A stretch of 33,790 nucleotides of DNA from a virus: positions 1 through 33,790 of the IMG/VR virus record IMGVR_UViG_3300033571_019167; one strand, given 5' to 3'. The translations under genes were made by a program, and so were the position numbers. The notes under the pieces are model-generated. The model worked only from the letters and a program-made list of their open reading frames with translations. It was not told the origin of the DNA and searched no databases. Shown here in pieces: positions 8,926 to 17,429 of the stretch (position 1 is the first letter of the stretch; each line of letters begins with the position of its first letter).

Positions 8926-8941
8926 GTACGTAATTAGTTCT

Positions 8942-9433
8942 GTGGAAGCTACGCTACAGGTTTTGGCAACTTCGCTTCCTGGCGAAGAGCCGTTCATCGG
9001 AGACGGTCTGGAATCCGAGCTGGTCGCAAATACGTCGGACGGTCGGATATGGTCTTTCGATCGCACCGGCACACCGGTCGAACTGGGCGGGGCTTGTGTA
9101 AACAGGCCGATAAACTCTAACCTGTATGCCGGAAACTACTTAGACCTCGATGTAACCAATCCGGATAACCTGCCCATTCCTGTTCCCAACCCGGGCGAAG
9201 TGCCGCCGGGGTTTTACAGAGAAATCCGCATCCTTCTGAAATTCGTAGGCGTGCCGCTTACGTTCACAACGTATTTTGACTACGAGGTCGACTGGGGCGC
9301 GGGCGTGAATCCGTCAACCTACGCAAATACCGGTGCGCTCGTCCTGGTCGAACTGTTCAGTTTCGGTCCGAGCCCGAAATGGATGGGCCGTGTGGTTTGG
9401 TACAGAGAAGGCGATAGCACGCCAGACGAATGA
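8942..9433 (+). CDS. unknown small structural-type protein (163 aa)
   Basis: I do not recognise the family. The sequence looks like an all-beta soluble protein, with alternating hydrophobic residues, many Gly/Pro turns, a Pro-rich loop at about residues 76-92 and a strand-rich C-terminus with several Trp/Tyr. There is no signal peptide or membrane span. The start is GTG, chosen because it lies exactly 32 bp after the rightward GTTGAAAGC element; no good Shine-Dalgarno is visible. Lying first in front of the two fibre genes, it could be a fibre-attachment, adaptor or decoration protein, but only position supports this. Confidence 0.65.
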   Translation: MEATLQVLATSLPGEEPFIGDGLESELVANTSDGRIWSFDRTGTPVELGGACVNRPINSNLYAGNYLDLDVTNPDNLPIPVPNPGEVPPGFYREIRILLKFVGVPLTFTTYFDYEVDWGAGVNPSTYANTGALVLVELFSFGPSPKWMGRVVWYREGDSTPDE

Positions 9434-9439
9434 ATTTTC

Positions 9440-9455
9440 GTTGAAAGCCAGTTAG
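9440..9455 (+). promoter_or_regulatory. GTTGAAAGC element before the large fibre gene
   Basis: Reads GTTGAAAGCCAGTTAG, a perfect match to the consensus. With the preceding C it is identical over 17 bases to the copy at 30051-30067. It begins 7 bp after the upstream stop and 46 bp before the GTG at 9486, the one clear copy with a longer spacing. Confidence 0.6.
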
Positions 9456-9485
9456 TAGAAGACTAGCACTCCCCCTGATCAGTCT

Positions 9486-12400
9486 GTGGACAGAATCACT
9501 TTTAGTAACGGTAGGTCGATAAGCTCGGACTACTTAAACGAGATCCAGAAAGGAAACAAGTTTGACGGGGACACCCGAACCGATTACTACGCTAATCCGT
9601 CTGGTTCGGACGAAGCGGGTTGGGAGATAGGCCAGCGAGACGGCATCAAGGACTGGGAAATCGCGAATCCTCGCGTAAACCCAGAATCCGCGGTCGGACG
9701 CGGCGCACACGACGGTATCGTGCTGGGATGGGACGGTACGAACGTAGTTTCTCCGGGTGTACCGGCTACCCGCCCGACCGGGGCGGGCGGAATCGGCGTA
9801 ACTGTCGAAGCCGGTACGGTCATATCGCGTAATGGCGATCTGATTAGCTGGGAACGTCAGCCTGTTCAGATTCTCAACAGCGGGCCCGGTTCGGTCTCCT
9901 ATATCTATGTCGAAGAAAATAACAACGACCCCGTCATTCTTTCTATCTCCGACAAGTTACCCAGTGTCACCAATCCGCACATTCCGCTTGCGCGTCTGAC
10001 CCTCAACTCGACCGGAGACGGCTTGGCCACCGATCCGACAACTTCGGAAGTTGTGGGTACGGGTTATGTCGATTTACGACCGAATACGTATGCGGGTAAT
10101 CTGAACAACTATCCGTACAACCTTGCCAATACTGAAATCCAGAGTGTCGACTATGTCGCTTCGGTTTGGGACCGGGTCATTGTCGATACAAGCAACGGCA
10201 GCACGATTGTTACGCTGCCCGAGTCTCCTAGCGATTCCGACCGCATCGCAGTTGTTGATATTTCCGGAACATTCGATCGTTTCCCGCTGATTATTCGTAT
10301 AAACCCCGTATCCACCGAGTTACTGAATAACTCGACCGATGACTGGATCGTTAATATCCGCGACGCTCACCTCGAACTCTTCTATCACGCTGATACGGGC
10401 CAATGGAAGTTCGAAGAAGCCCCGGGCTCAGAGTGTACGCCGGTTCTCGGTACTTTCCTGTCCTGCGGTGGTCGTGAATACGTTGGCGACCGCATGGCCA
10501 CAGAGTGCCCGGACGGTGCGTTGATTCCGGCCGATTACCCTAACCCTAGCCCGGGCGCGTATAGCTTCGAACCTTCCCAGTCCGATCCGACTCTGGGTAA
10601 ATGTTACAAGGTGTATAACGACTCCGTCGCACTGTACGCCAATGGTATGGGCGGCCTGATTAACGTTGCGAATACGCCGCGCTGTGATAAGGACAACCAA
10701 GTCGGCGCAATCTCGATCACCCGTAACACAATTTACGTTGACCCGAGCATCGGCGAAGACTCTATAGGCAACTCGGGCGTAGACCCGAACAGACCGTTCC
10801 GTAGCCTGGAGCGTGCGCTGATCGAAGCGGTCAGAGAATCGAAGCGTACGGGGCAGTCCAACGACCGATACGATCGCGTAATGGTCGAGCTGGCCCCGGG
10901 CGACTATTATGTAGATAACTCGGCCGGTTCGCTCAGCACGCCGAGTATAACTGCGAGCACCGGACTGATACAGCGTTCTTCGACCAGCTACACCATCAGT
11001 AGTGTGCAGGATGGTGACAGAGTAAAGCATCTGACCGTCGACGTAGGCAATGTTATTTCCACACAGCCTCCTCGTTCCCTCAACCTCGGCCGTATACTTT
11101 ACAGCGAATCTGGCGGTGTAGGTAACATTGCTCGGATCGAGAAACAGTCTGTCTCCGGGTCTAACTGGATTATTACGCTTGAGTACGTCAACGGATCGTT
11201 TAACCAGGGCGACGAACTGTTCTACGACAATCTTGCCGTAGTCAACCCGCAACAGGGCGGCCTTATTGTCCCTCGCGGCGTATCTATCGACGGTACGGAT
11301 TTACGTAAAGTACGTATCCGACCGATGTATGTGCCCGAGCTTACTCCGGTGCAGAACGATCCGCAGATTGAGCGTACCGCCATACTCAAAGTTACGGGCG
11401 GTAGCTATATCTCACTGATCACTTTTACCGATAACCCGCAGTACGCCCGTACTCACAACACCGTTACTTCGGTCACTTTCGCATCGCAATCCGAGATTAA
11501 CGGTAGCGGCAGTGAGACACCGTATTACACCCGGTTAAACGGCCTGTTCGCTGAGATCGACGGTTGGGGGTCCGAGGGCCTCGAACCGATCCCGGCTGAA
11601 ACGACCATTGTCGCTCCGATTGCTACGTCGAAGGACAACAGGTCGCAAGATATTGAAGAGAACCAGACCGGCTTACTCGCCCCGGGCGGGGATAGCCGCG
11701 CTAACGCGCCGGTCTCTTACCCCGGCGCAACCCGTATCAGAGATACGGACGGCGCTATAATTCCGCTTCCCGATATCAACAGCACGCGTTCTTCGTCTCC
11801 CTACGTCTTTAACTGCAGCGTACGTAGTATTTTCGGCTTGAACGGCCTGTGGACCGAAGGCAGCAGAGTGTCTGGTTTCAAGTCCATGGTTACGGCCAAC
11901 TTTACTCAGGTCAGCCTGCAGACCGACCCGAACTGTTTCGCTCCGACTACGTATTACCAGGATCCTCCTACCAACAAAACTACGGGGTCGGGTAAACAAT
12001 ACAAGACCTGTACGACCGATACGTATAAGTACAGGCATTTCGGCATGCGCGGCTCTAACGACGCAACGATTCAGATCGTTTCGGTGTTCGTTATCGGCAA
12101 CAGCGACCATTTCTTGTCGGAATCCGGCTCCGACTTGTCAATCACCAACTCTTGTTCCGACTTCGGCGATATCAGTCTGCGAAGTGTGGGTTATAAGGCC
12201 AGGTCCTTTAGTCAAGATGAAAAATCTACGTCTTCGGGGTACAAAGGTACACGTATTACGCAGATTATTCCACCCCTGCCGCTGAAATACGGGCCATTGC
12301 CTGACGGCAGACCGGCCACTTTAGAGGATATTGAGATAAACACCGGCCTGACTATCGACTACTTCAAGACTCTGGCCTACACGTATGTAAACAGAACACC

Positions 12401-14873
12401 GGACCTCAAAGCTCCGTCTACGATGCGGATCTATGTTGAAAACTCTAATACCGCTTCGTCGTTTAGCCTGAATAATCCGCCTAGTGCGAGCGATATAGCC
12501 TTTGGTCAGTATACTTACACCAGAAAGGTGGGCCAGACTAATGTCTGGCAACTCAGTGGCGGCCCGTCCAGGCAGATTCGTAAAAGGATCTATGTCACCG
12601 GTTTTGACGAGGCCGGTAACAGCCTTTTATACTCTGGAGACTTAAAACAACCCGACCCTACTACGAATGGGTTTGATAAGCTTGATGATAGTTCTAAAAT
12701 ATTTGTCTGGGACCCCAATCCTCAGACTTATAATGAGGACGGAGTACTTGTCGCCGGACCCGGTGCATGGTACATACCTGTTACGACTGAGAACATCGTC
12801 GAAGAGACAACTGATACGCCCGACCCAGTCAGCGGTTCGAAGGATGGCTATACACTTAAGAGATTTGACTATGCCTTCAGGTTCAAACTAAACCCGAGCT
12901 CTGCTCCCAACTCTGCGGTCAGAGACATAGACTACATCTTCGACCGGTCTGCGGTAAAAATTATACGTACGCAGGACAAGCGAGTAGGGGATCAACGCGT
13001 ATACCGGGTCTTGCTGGAAGGTTACAAGAAAGGCAAAGGCCTTCGTCGTCCGCAACCTTACTATGTCTTGGAAAAACAAGAAGGCGTGGCCGGGTATCCG
13101 CTCAACGGGTCGAACGACCTGTCCACCGACCCGCTAACGTCTACGCTTATACGAACTTACAAAGATGTTTTTGGCTCGTTTAAAGAGGACAGTGAGGATG
13201 ATGGCGCCTTTGTAACATACCTGGTCCAAGGTTCTAAAGCCCGAAGCGTTTTTGATAACACATTCTTCCCAGATCAAGATAGAGACTACCCCGAATCTAC
13301 CGAAGACCCGAGCGATAGCATCACAAAAGTCGCACTCGAGCTGTTTAAAGCGAGACCGGGGGTCTGGCTTAGTTCGGATCTGGCTCCCTCAGTCACCGCG
13401 ATTAACCTGAAGACCTCGAACAGTGTTACGACCGAAGGTATTAGGGTCGGATTACGTCGTCCTTCTGTTATCCGTGCATCTAACCACACCTGGGAATGGA
13501 CGGGATATCTTAACTACGATACGGCTTTCCCGACTTTCCAGGGCGACCCGCTCGAACAAGATTTCGCTCTCGGCAAGATCATTGTTGAGGAAAACGGTGG
13601 CCGAGTCTATGCGACCGGCATGAACGAGGAAGGGAATTACTACTTAGGTACGACCATCTTCGACCTCAGATCGGGTGAGCAGTATGCCATTCCGCTGTCA
13701 GCAGAAGGAGAGCCGGGCAATGTAACCAACCAAGTACTTAACAACGTAATCATAAAAGGTACGCTGTTAATGCAGGAAAAGTCCAGGCTTTTCTTTAACT
13801 CTGGAACTGAAATCTTCTTCAACTCTGATACTAGATTCAAATCCACTACTACGGGGGAAATTACGGCCTCTTCGCAACCTCCTGCTGTCTATGCAACCAC
13901 AGACCGGGCCGGACTGGTTCAGCTAGCCAGTGCCGCACAGATCCGCGGCGCGCGCAATTTGGGTTCGTTGGGTGTCAGCGATAAAGTCGCCGTAACCGCA
14001 TTTGACCTGGCAAATGAGCTGAACGTGCGGTTCACTAATAGCGTGGCTGGTGGCGACAACGTTACGGTCGTTGAATCTAGCTACGAGCTACCTGGCGGAG
14101 ATGTTAATGATACGGCTGACAACATCACTCAGTTTAGTATAAATGTCGGTTTGCCACTGGAATCCAGCATTGTTCCGTTCGCTGGAATTAGACTGGGAGG
14201 ATTAAACCCTGATGTCGATCAAGCTCTGACCAAAGTCATTAAGTCGTCGGTTGGGGTCGACTTAAATAACCCAGCAAATATACTCGACACGAACGTGGTA
14301 ACTGAGAAAACTCTGTTCACTCAGTTCGTTAATAGAGTCACTGATCAGACCATCTCTGGTGCGAAGACTTTCAACAGCACAGTGACCACAAAGGGCCATT
14401 TGGTCTTAGACGGTACGGTGGCCAACTCCGGCAGCATTTATAGCGCAGGTGGAAACGACAGCATTTTCGGCCTCCACAACACCAGTAATAGTGGAGATAT
14501 CCGCCTCGTTGCCAAGAATGCGACCGGTTCGGAAAATGAAACGCTTATCGCTAACCACGGCGGAGTCCAAATTAACGGCGCGTTGAATGTGACCGGCGAC
14601 ATCGCAGCGTTCTTCACACCGTCCGACCGTAACTGGAAAGACAATATCGCTCCGCTAACCGACTCGCTCCGTAAGGTCTGTGCGATTAGCGGCAACCGTT
14701 TCGACTGGAATGAGAAATCAGACTACAGCGGGACCGATGTCGGCCTTATAGCCCAAGAAGTGCGTGACATTCTGCCCGAAGCTGTGGCTGAGCGGGAAGA
14801 CGGACACTTGTCCGTTTCCTACATAAAGATCATACCGCTTCTGGTCGAAGCGATTAAAGAGCTCAGAAATTAA
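9486..14873 (+). CDS. large tail fibre/appendage protein with S74 intramolecular chaperone
   Basis: Predicted trimeric receptor-binding or side fibre. The N-terminal part holds beta-rich domains. Around residues 415-470 a 'IYVDPSIGEDS...RPFRSLERAL' segment followed by 'APGDYYV' has the pattern of the pectate-lyase-like module seen in cyanophage virion proteins. Near the C-terminus come a 'TDRAGLVQLASA' segment and fibre-like beta repeats. The last 83 residues are a Peptidase_S74 chaperone: S1713 begins 'SDRNWKDNI' with Lys five residues later (Ser-Lys dyad), then 'GLIAQEV' and a closing helix. Family knowledge says the chaperone aids trimer folding and cleaves itself off before the Ser. The start is GTG preceded by a GTTGAAAGC element. 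Parts of the second half (about 12600-13300) use more AT-rich codons, suggesting mosaic origin. Confidence 0.85.
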   Translation: MDRITFSNGRSISSDYLNEIQKGNKFDGDTRTDYYANPSGSDEAGWEIGQRDGIKDWEIANPRVNPESAVGRGAHDGIVLGWDGTNVVSPGVPATRPTGAGGIGVTVEAGTVISRNGDLISWERQPVQILNSGPGSVSYIYVEENNNDPVILSISDKLPSVTNPHIPLARLTLNSTGDGLATDPTTSEVVGTGYVDLRPNTYAGNLNNYPYNLANTEIQSVDYVASVWDRVIVDTSNGSTIVTLPESPSDSDRIAVVDISGTFDRFPLIIRINPVSTELLNNSTDDWIVNIRDAHLELFYHADTGQWKFEEAPGSECTPVLGTFLSCGGREYVGDRMATECPDGALIPADYPNPSPGAYSFEPSQSDPTLGKCYKVYNDSVALYANGMGGLINVANTPRCDKDNQVGAISITRNTIYVDPSIGEDSIGNSGVDPNRPFRSLERALIEAVRESKRTGQSNDRYDRVMVELAPGDYYVDNSAGSLSTPSITASTGLIQRSSTSYTISSVQDGDRVKHLTVDVGNVISTQPPRSLNLGRILYSESGGVGNIARIEKQSVSGSNWIITLEYVNGSFNQGDELFYDNLAVVNPQQGGLIVPRGVSIDGTDLRKVRIRPMYVPELTPVQNDPQIERTAILKVTGGSYISLITFTDNPQYARTHNTVTSVTFASQSEINGSGSETPYYTRLNGLFAEIDGWGSEGLEPIPAETTIVAPIATSKDNRSQDIEENQTGLLAPGGDSRANAPVSYPGATRIRDTDGAIIPLPDINSTRSSSPYVFNCSVRSIFGLNGLWTEGSRVSGFKSMVTANFTQVSLQTDPNCFAPTTYYQDPPTNKTTGSGKQYKTCTTDTYKYRHFGMRGSNDATIQIVSVFVIGNSDHFLSESGSDLSITNSCSDFGDISLRSVGYKARSFSQDEKSTSSGYKGTRITQIIPPLPLKYGPLPDGRPATLEDIEINTGLTIDYFKTLAYTYVNRTPDLKAPSTMRIYVENSNTASSFSLNNPPSASDIAFGQYTYTRKVGQTNVWQLSGGPSRQIRKRIYVTGFDEAGNSLLYSGDLKQPDPTTNGFDKLDDSSKIFVWDPNPQTYNEDGVLVAGPGAWYIPVTTENIVEETTDTPDPVSGSKDGYTLKRFDYAFRFKLNPSSAPNSAVRDIDYIFDRSAVKIIRTQDKRVGDQRVYRVLLEGYKKGKGLRRPQPYYVLEKQEGVAGYPLNGSNDLSTDPLTSTLIRTYKDVFGSFKEDSEDDGAFVTYLVQGSKARSVFDNTFFPDQDRDYPESTEDPSDSITKVALELFKARPGVWLSSDLAPSVTAINLKTSNSVTTEGIRVGLRRPSVIRASNHTWEWTGYLNYDTAFPTFQGDPLEQDFALGKIIVEENGGRVYATGMNEEGNYYLGTTIFDLRSGEQYAIPLSAEGEPGNVTNQVLNNVIIKGTLLMQEKSRLFFNSGTEIFFNSDTRFKSTTTGEITASSQPPAVYATTDRAGLVQLASAAQIRGARNLGSLGVSDKVAVTAFDLANELNVRFTNSVAGGDNVTVVESSYELPGGDVNDTADNITQFSINVGLPLESSIVPFAGIRLGGLNPDVDQALTKVIKSSVGVDLNNPANILDTNVVTEKTLFTQFVNRVTDQTISGAKTFNSTVTTKGHLVLDGTVANSGSIYSAGGNDSIFGLHNTSNSGDIRLVAKNATGSENETLIANHGGVQINGALNVTGDIAAFFTPSDRNWKDNIAPLTDSLRKVCAISGNRFDWNEKSDYSGTDVGLIAQEVRDILPEAVAEREDGHLSVSYIKIIPLLVEAIKELRN

Positions 14874-14889
14874 GTTGAAAATCTGAAGA
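14874..14889 (+). promoter_or_regulatory. degenerate GTTGAAA element before the adhesin gene
   Basis: Begins immediately after the fibre stop codon with GTTGAAA, then diverges (ATCTGAAGA). It is 31 bp before the ATG at 14905, matching the spacing of the other copies. A GGAG Shine-Dalgarno lies between it and the ATG. It is a weaker match than the others. Confidence 0.4.
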
Positions 14890-14904
14890 AATCGGAGTGA
14901 TCTG

Positions 14905-17067
14905 ATGACTACGCCTACTGGACAAATCAGTTTTTCGAATATTTCCGCGGAGTTTGGGCAACCGCCCGGTAAAAACCTCGGAGCGTACCGGGTCAATCAG
15001 GTTATAGGGGATAGAAACTGGATACTGGACACCGGCGTACCCACTTCCGGTACGATCCGGTTCTCTGATTTGCGTGGAAAAACCTGCAACGTCGTGGTTG
15101 ATTACACCGGAGGATCTATACTATCTTCCGCTTCCTCTGGCTCTAATAATCTGTTCTCAGATGTTAACCATGTTTTTAATGACGATACAAACACCGTTAT
15201 ATCTCTGACTACTACGGCTTCTGACAGAATCACTGTGTCCACTCAGGGAGATGCGGACCCTAATCTACCTGACGGAGTTCCGGACGAGTCTATTCCATTC
15301 ACCGTGTCAAGAAGTTCTACGGTCGGGTCACTTTCTGCTTCCACTTTCATCTCTCATTCTTTTAACGACACCACGAATGTAGATATTAGTCTGACCAGTA
15401 CCAACCCATCCGTAACCATAGTATCTGAATCTAAAACAGATGCAGACGGACTTACCCCATTTGACACGACTGACAGAAAGCATTACACTGTTACGTTTAG
15501 CGACGGAGCGTTACTCGGAGATAGTACGGCTTCTGGCGTAACGGTCAGCAATATAGTTCAAACAACCGGGTCGGGTAATAACCGAGTTATGGTGCTCAGT
15601 AAGAAGGAAAAGATCAGTCCTACTCAGATTAAATTGTGGTTTCAAAATACTACGGGAACACCGCTCGGTAACAGCTACGTCTCCGGGTTCGATTTATCTT
15701 GGGATTTACCTACTCCGACTTTGAGTACGAATACGGTTACAATGTCAAATTTGTCTCAACCCCCTATTTCTTTCTCTAGAGACTCTAACGGAACTGAAAC
15801 TGTATCGAAAACTATAAAACCTAACATTTCGTACGTTGTTACATCACCGAGTCCAGGAGCAGCGTTAAGGGTAACTAACGGCGGTTCACGACTGGAGTTA
15901 GATGACGCCGATGCAGACTCAAATTACAACGACTTGATTATAGACGCCTCTCAAGGAACGTTTTATAGTCTGTCGTTCACCGATGGTAGTACAGAATTCA
16001 GGTACGTAAAAACCACAAGCGGTACTTTTAATACTCTCAGCAATAAACACTACATATTTTCATTTACAGACGGCACGGTTGTTTTAGATCAAAATGTCAG
16101 CAACATAGATATATTCAATGTGAGTAATTTGACTGCCAGCGGCGTATCAAGAGATGCTATTTCTGTATCCAAAAAGGAAAAAATAAACAACAACTCTTTC
16201 AGAGTTTGGTTTGCAAACCAGAGTCTAATCACGTATGTCACGCCTCCTGGCGCATCTACTTATCAAACCGGCAGTAATACTTTCGCCAGAGGGTTTGTGA
16301 TTAACTGGACCGCACCGGCCTCTACGAGTGGTTCGCTGGGCTCAGCAAGAGAGTCTTATGACCTAAATGGAGTTGTAGTCGGAGGGTTTAGATCAAGGCC
16401 CGGACCCGGTGCGACGAAAAAGGTGTACCACCTCATACGTAGAGCCATAGGTAACGGGTTCTCTTCAGGGACATGGGAAAATACAACGACGTCGCTGAAT
16501 TTTATTATAGCCGGATCCGGTGCTATCTACGGATATGGCGGAGAGGGGGGTAGAGGTGCGGATATTGACAAACCCGGAGGAGACGGAATTAGCGGAGGAA
16601 ATGCGCTTATCTTGAGCTACAACAGCTCAGTTACCGTAGAAAGTGGCGGAATTCTGGCCGGAGGCGGTGGCGGAGGCAGTGGCGGAGGTTACAAGTACAA
16701 TGGAGGTCCGGATGCTAGAGGAGCTGGCGGCGGCGGTGGCGGCGGAGCTGGATTTCCGGCCGGAGGTGCCGGCGGAGCTGGATTTGTAAATAATGGCGGA
16801 AGAAATAACAACGTATGCCAAGGAGTACCGGGTAACCCTGGTTCTCTTACTTCGGGCGGACAGGGAGGTTTAGTAAACTGCGACCTGACAGGGGGCGGAA
16901 GAGGTGGAGATGGGGGTAACGGTGGAAACCTCGGATTAGGCGGGGCTGATGGGGAGAACGAAAACACATCGTCAGGCAACCCGGGTAGCCCGGGCGCCGC
17001 AATTTCCAAAGCCCCGGGCGTAGTAGTATCATTGTCGAATAACGGATCTGTTCTCGGACCCACTTAA
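14905..17067 (+). CDS. glycine-rich tail adhesin/fibre protein (720 aa)
   Basis: Probable receptor-binding tip protein. The N-terminal 'ISFSNISAEFG' followed by 'TGVPTSGTIRFSDLRGK' (residues about 8-60) is a module I know from many phage fibre and virion proteins. The middle is Ser/Thr-rich beta sequence with an imperfect internal duplication: a 'SKKEKI...F/W' unit occurs near residues 232-275 and again near 425-475. An acidic 'LDDADADSNYNDLI' loop, possibly Ca-binding, lies near residue 335. Residues about 536-700 are strongly Gly-rich (see separate entry), like T4-type gp38 adhesins that fold as polyglycine-II layers. The start is ATG with GGAG upstream. Codon use is more AT-rich than in neighbouring replication genes, as is common for exchanged adhesins. 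Confidence 0.75.
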   Translation: MTTPTGQISFSNISAEFGQPPGKNLGAYRVNQVIGDRNWILDTGVPTSGTIRFSDLRGKTCNVVVDYTGGSILSSASSGSNNLFSDVNHVFNDDTNTVISLTTTASDRITVSTQGDADPNLPDGVPDESIPFTVSRSSTVGSLSASTFISHSFNDTTNVDISLTSTNPSVTIVSESKTDADGLTPFDTTDRKHYTVTFSDGALLGDSTASGVTVSNIVQTTGSGNNRVMVLSKKEKISPTQIKLWFQNTTGTPLGNSYVSGFDLSWDLPTPTLSTNTVTMSNLSQPPISFSRDSNGTETVSKTIKPNISYVVTSPSPGAALRVTNGGSRLELDDADADSNYNDLIIDASQGTFYSLSFTDGSTEFRYVKTTSGTFNTLSNKHYIFSFTDGTVVLDQNVSNIDIFNVSNLTASGVSRDAISVSKKEKINNNSFRVWFANQSLITYVTPPGASTYQTGSNTFARGFVINWTAPASTSGSLGSARESYDLNGVVVGGFRSRPGPGATKKVYHLIRRAIGNGFSSGTWENTTTSLNFIIAGSGAIYGYGGEGGRGADIDKPGGDGISGGNALILSYNSSVTVESGGILAGGGGGGSGGGYKYNGGPDARGAGGGGGGGAGFPAGGAGGAGFVNNGGRNNNVCQGVPGNPGSLTSGGQGGLVNCDLTGGGRGGDGGNGGNLGLGGADGENENTSSGNPGSPGAAISKAPGVVVSLSNNGSVLGPT
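16510..17010 (+). repeat. glycine-rich repetitive coding segment of the adhesin
   Basis: GGN-rich DNA encodes runs such as AGGGGGGSGGG and GAGGGGGGGAGFPAGGAGG with GxGG/GGxG periodicity, broken by an Asn/Cys-containing loop and ending in a 'GNPGSPGAA' stretch. Such tracts recombine readily and in gp38-type adhesins carry the variable receptor-binding loops. That role is inferred by analogy. Confidence 0.75.
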
Positions 17068-17077
17068 CACTACGGCC

Positions 17078-17380
17078 ATGTTGTCCACCAGATCGGCTTC
17101 AGGTAAAAAGGCCCGAGCCCCCCGGTGGTGGGGTGTTTTCTCACAAAATCTTCCAAAGTTCTACGCACCCGGTCTCACTCCAAAGACCTGGACTCCCGAA
17201 CTAGCCCGGAAATGGGTCGAATCGATTCCGTCCAAGTGCCCGTTTGAGCGCCAACTGTGGTGGAAAGATAAATTGATTCTGTATATTCCGCCCCTTTGCC
17301 CGTTTAACCCGCTCAGCACGCAACTCTACGCCATACGGATTTCCGCACAACAGTACTTGGCCGACCTCGACGTGCTATGA
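17078..17380 (+). CDS. Mo-dependent nitrogenase C-terminal (Mo-nitro_C)-like protein
   Basis: Residues about 40-97 carry the cyanobacterial Mo-nitro_C family pattern: 'ARKWVESIP..CPFER', then a Leu/Tyr stretch, 'IPPLC.FNPL..QL', an Arg, and a closing 'AQQYLADL'. The family is essentially restricted to cyanobacteria and, despite its name, occurs as free-standing small proteins in organisms without nitrogenase; its biochemical role is not established. The 40-residue N-terminus is basic with a Trp pair and could bind nucleic acid or protein partners. It sits 10 bp after the adhesin stop and 49 bp before the predicted single-strand DNA-binding protein. I judge the gene real from length, family match and lack of competing frames. 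Confidence 0.72.
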   Translation: MLSTRSASGKKARAPRWWGVFSQNLPKFYAPGLTPKTWTPELARKWVESIPSKCPFERQLWWKDKLILYIPPLCPFNPLSTQLYAIRISAQQYLADLDVL

Positions 17381-17420
17381 TTCTGGCTGAGGGACCAGAT
17401 GTCCCATTACTCAGTGAGAA
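17381..17420 (+). promoter_or_regulatory. leader hairpin before the putative ssDNA-binding protein gene
   Basis: Directly after the upstream stop codon the RNA can fold into an extended imperfect hairpin. TTCT pairs with AGAA (17381-17384/17417-17420), CTGA with TCAG (17387-17390/17411-17414) and GGGAC with GTCCC (17391-17395/17401-17405). There is a 5-nt CAGAT loop and a 5-nt bulge. It ends 9 nt before the ATG at 17430. It has no T-tract, so it is not a normal terminator. A translational operator is possible, as T4 gp32 represses its own mRNA through a structured leader, but this is inference. Confidence 0.45.
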
Positions 17421-17429
17421 CCAACCCAA

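Noticed and set aside
8910-8940. GTTGAAA as a sigma-70 -35 box with a -10 downstream
   Set aside because: No shared TANNNT sequence appears 15-19 bp downstream across the copies.
10428-11252. 274-aa open frame on the minus strand inside the fibre gene
   Set aside because: It is antisense to the 1795-aa fibre, has no element or ribosome site, and its Arg/Val-rich composition is typical of a shadow frame.
17078-17380. Nitrogenase subunit or nitrogen-fixation function
   Set aside because: The family name is historical. The protein has none of the nitrogenase catalytic domains, and only the small C-terminal domain type is present.
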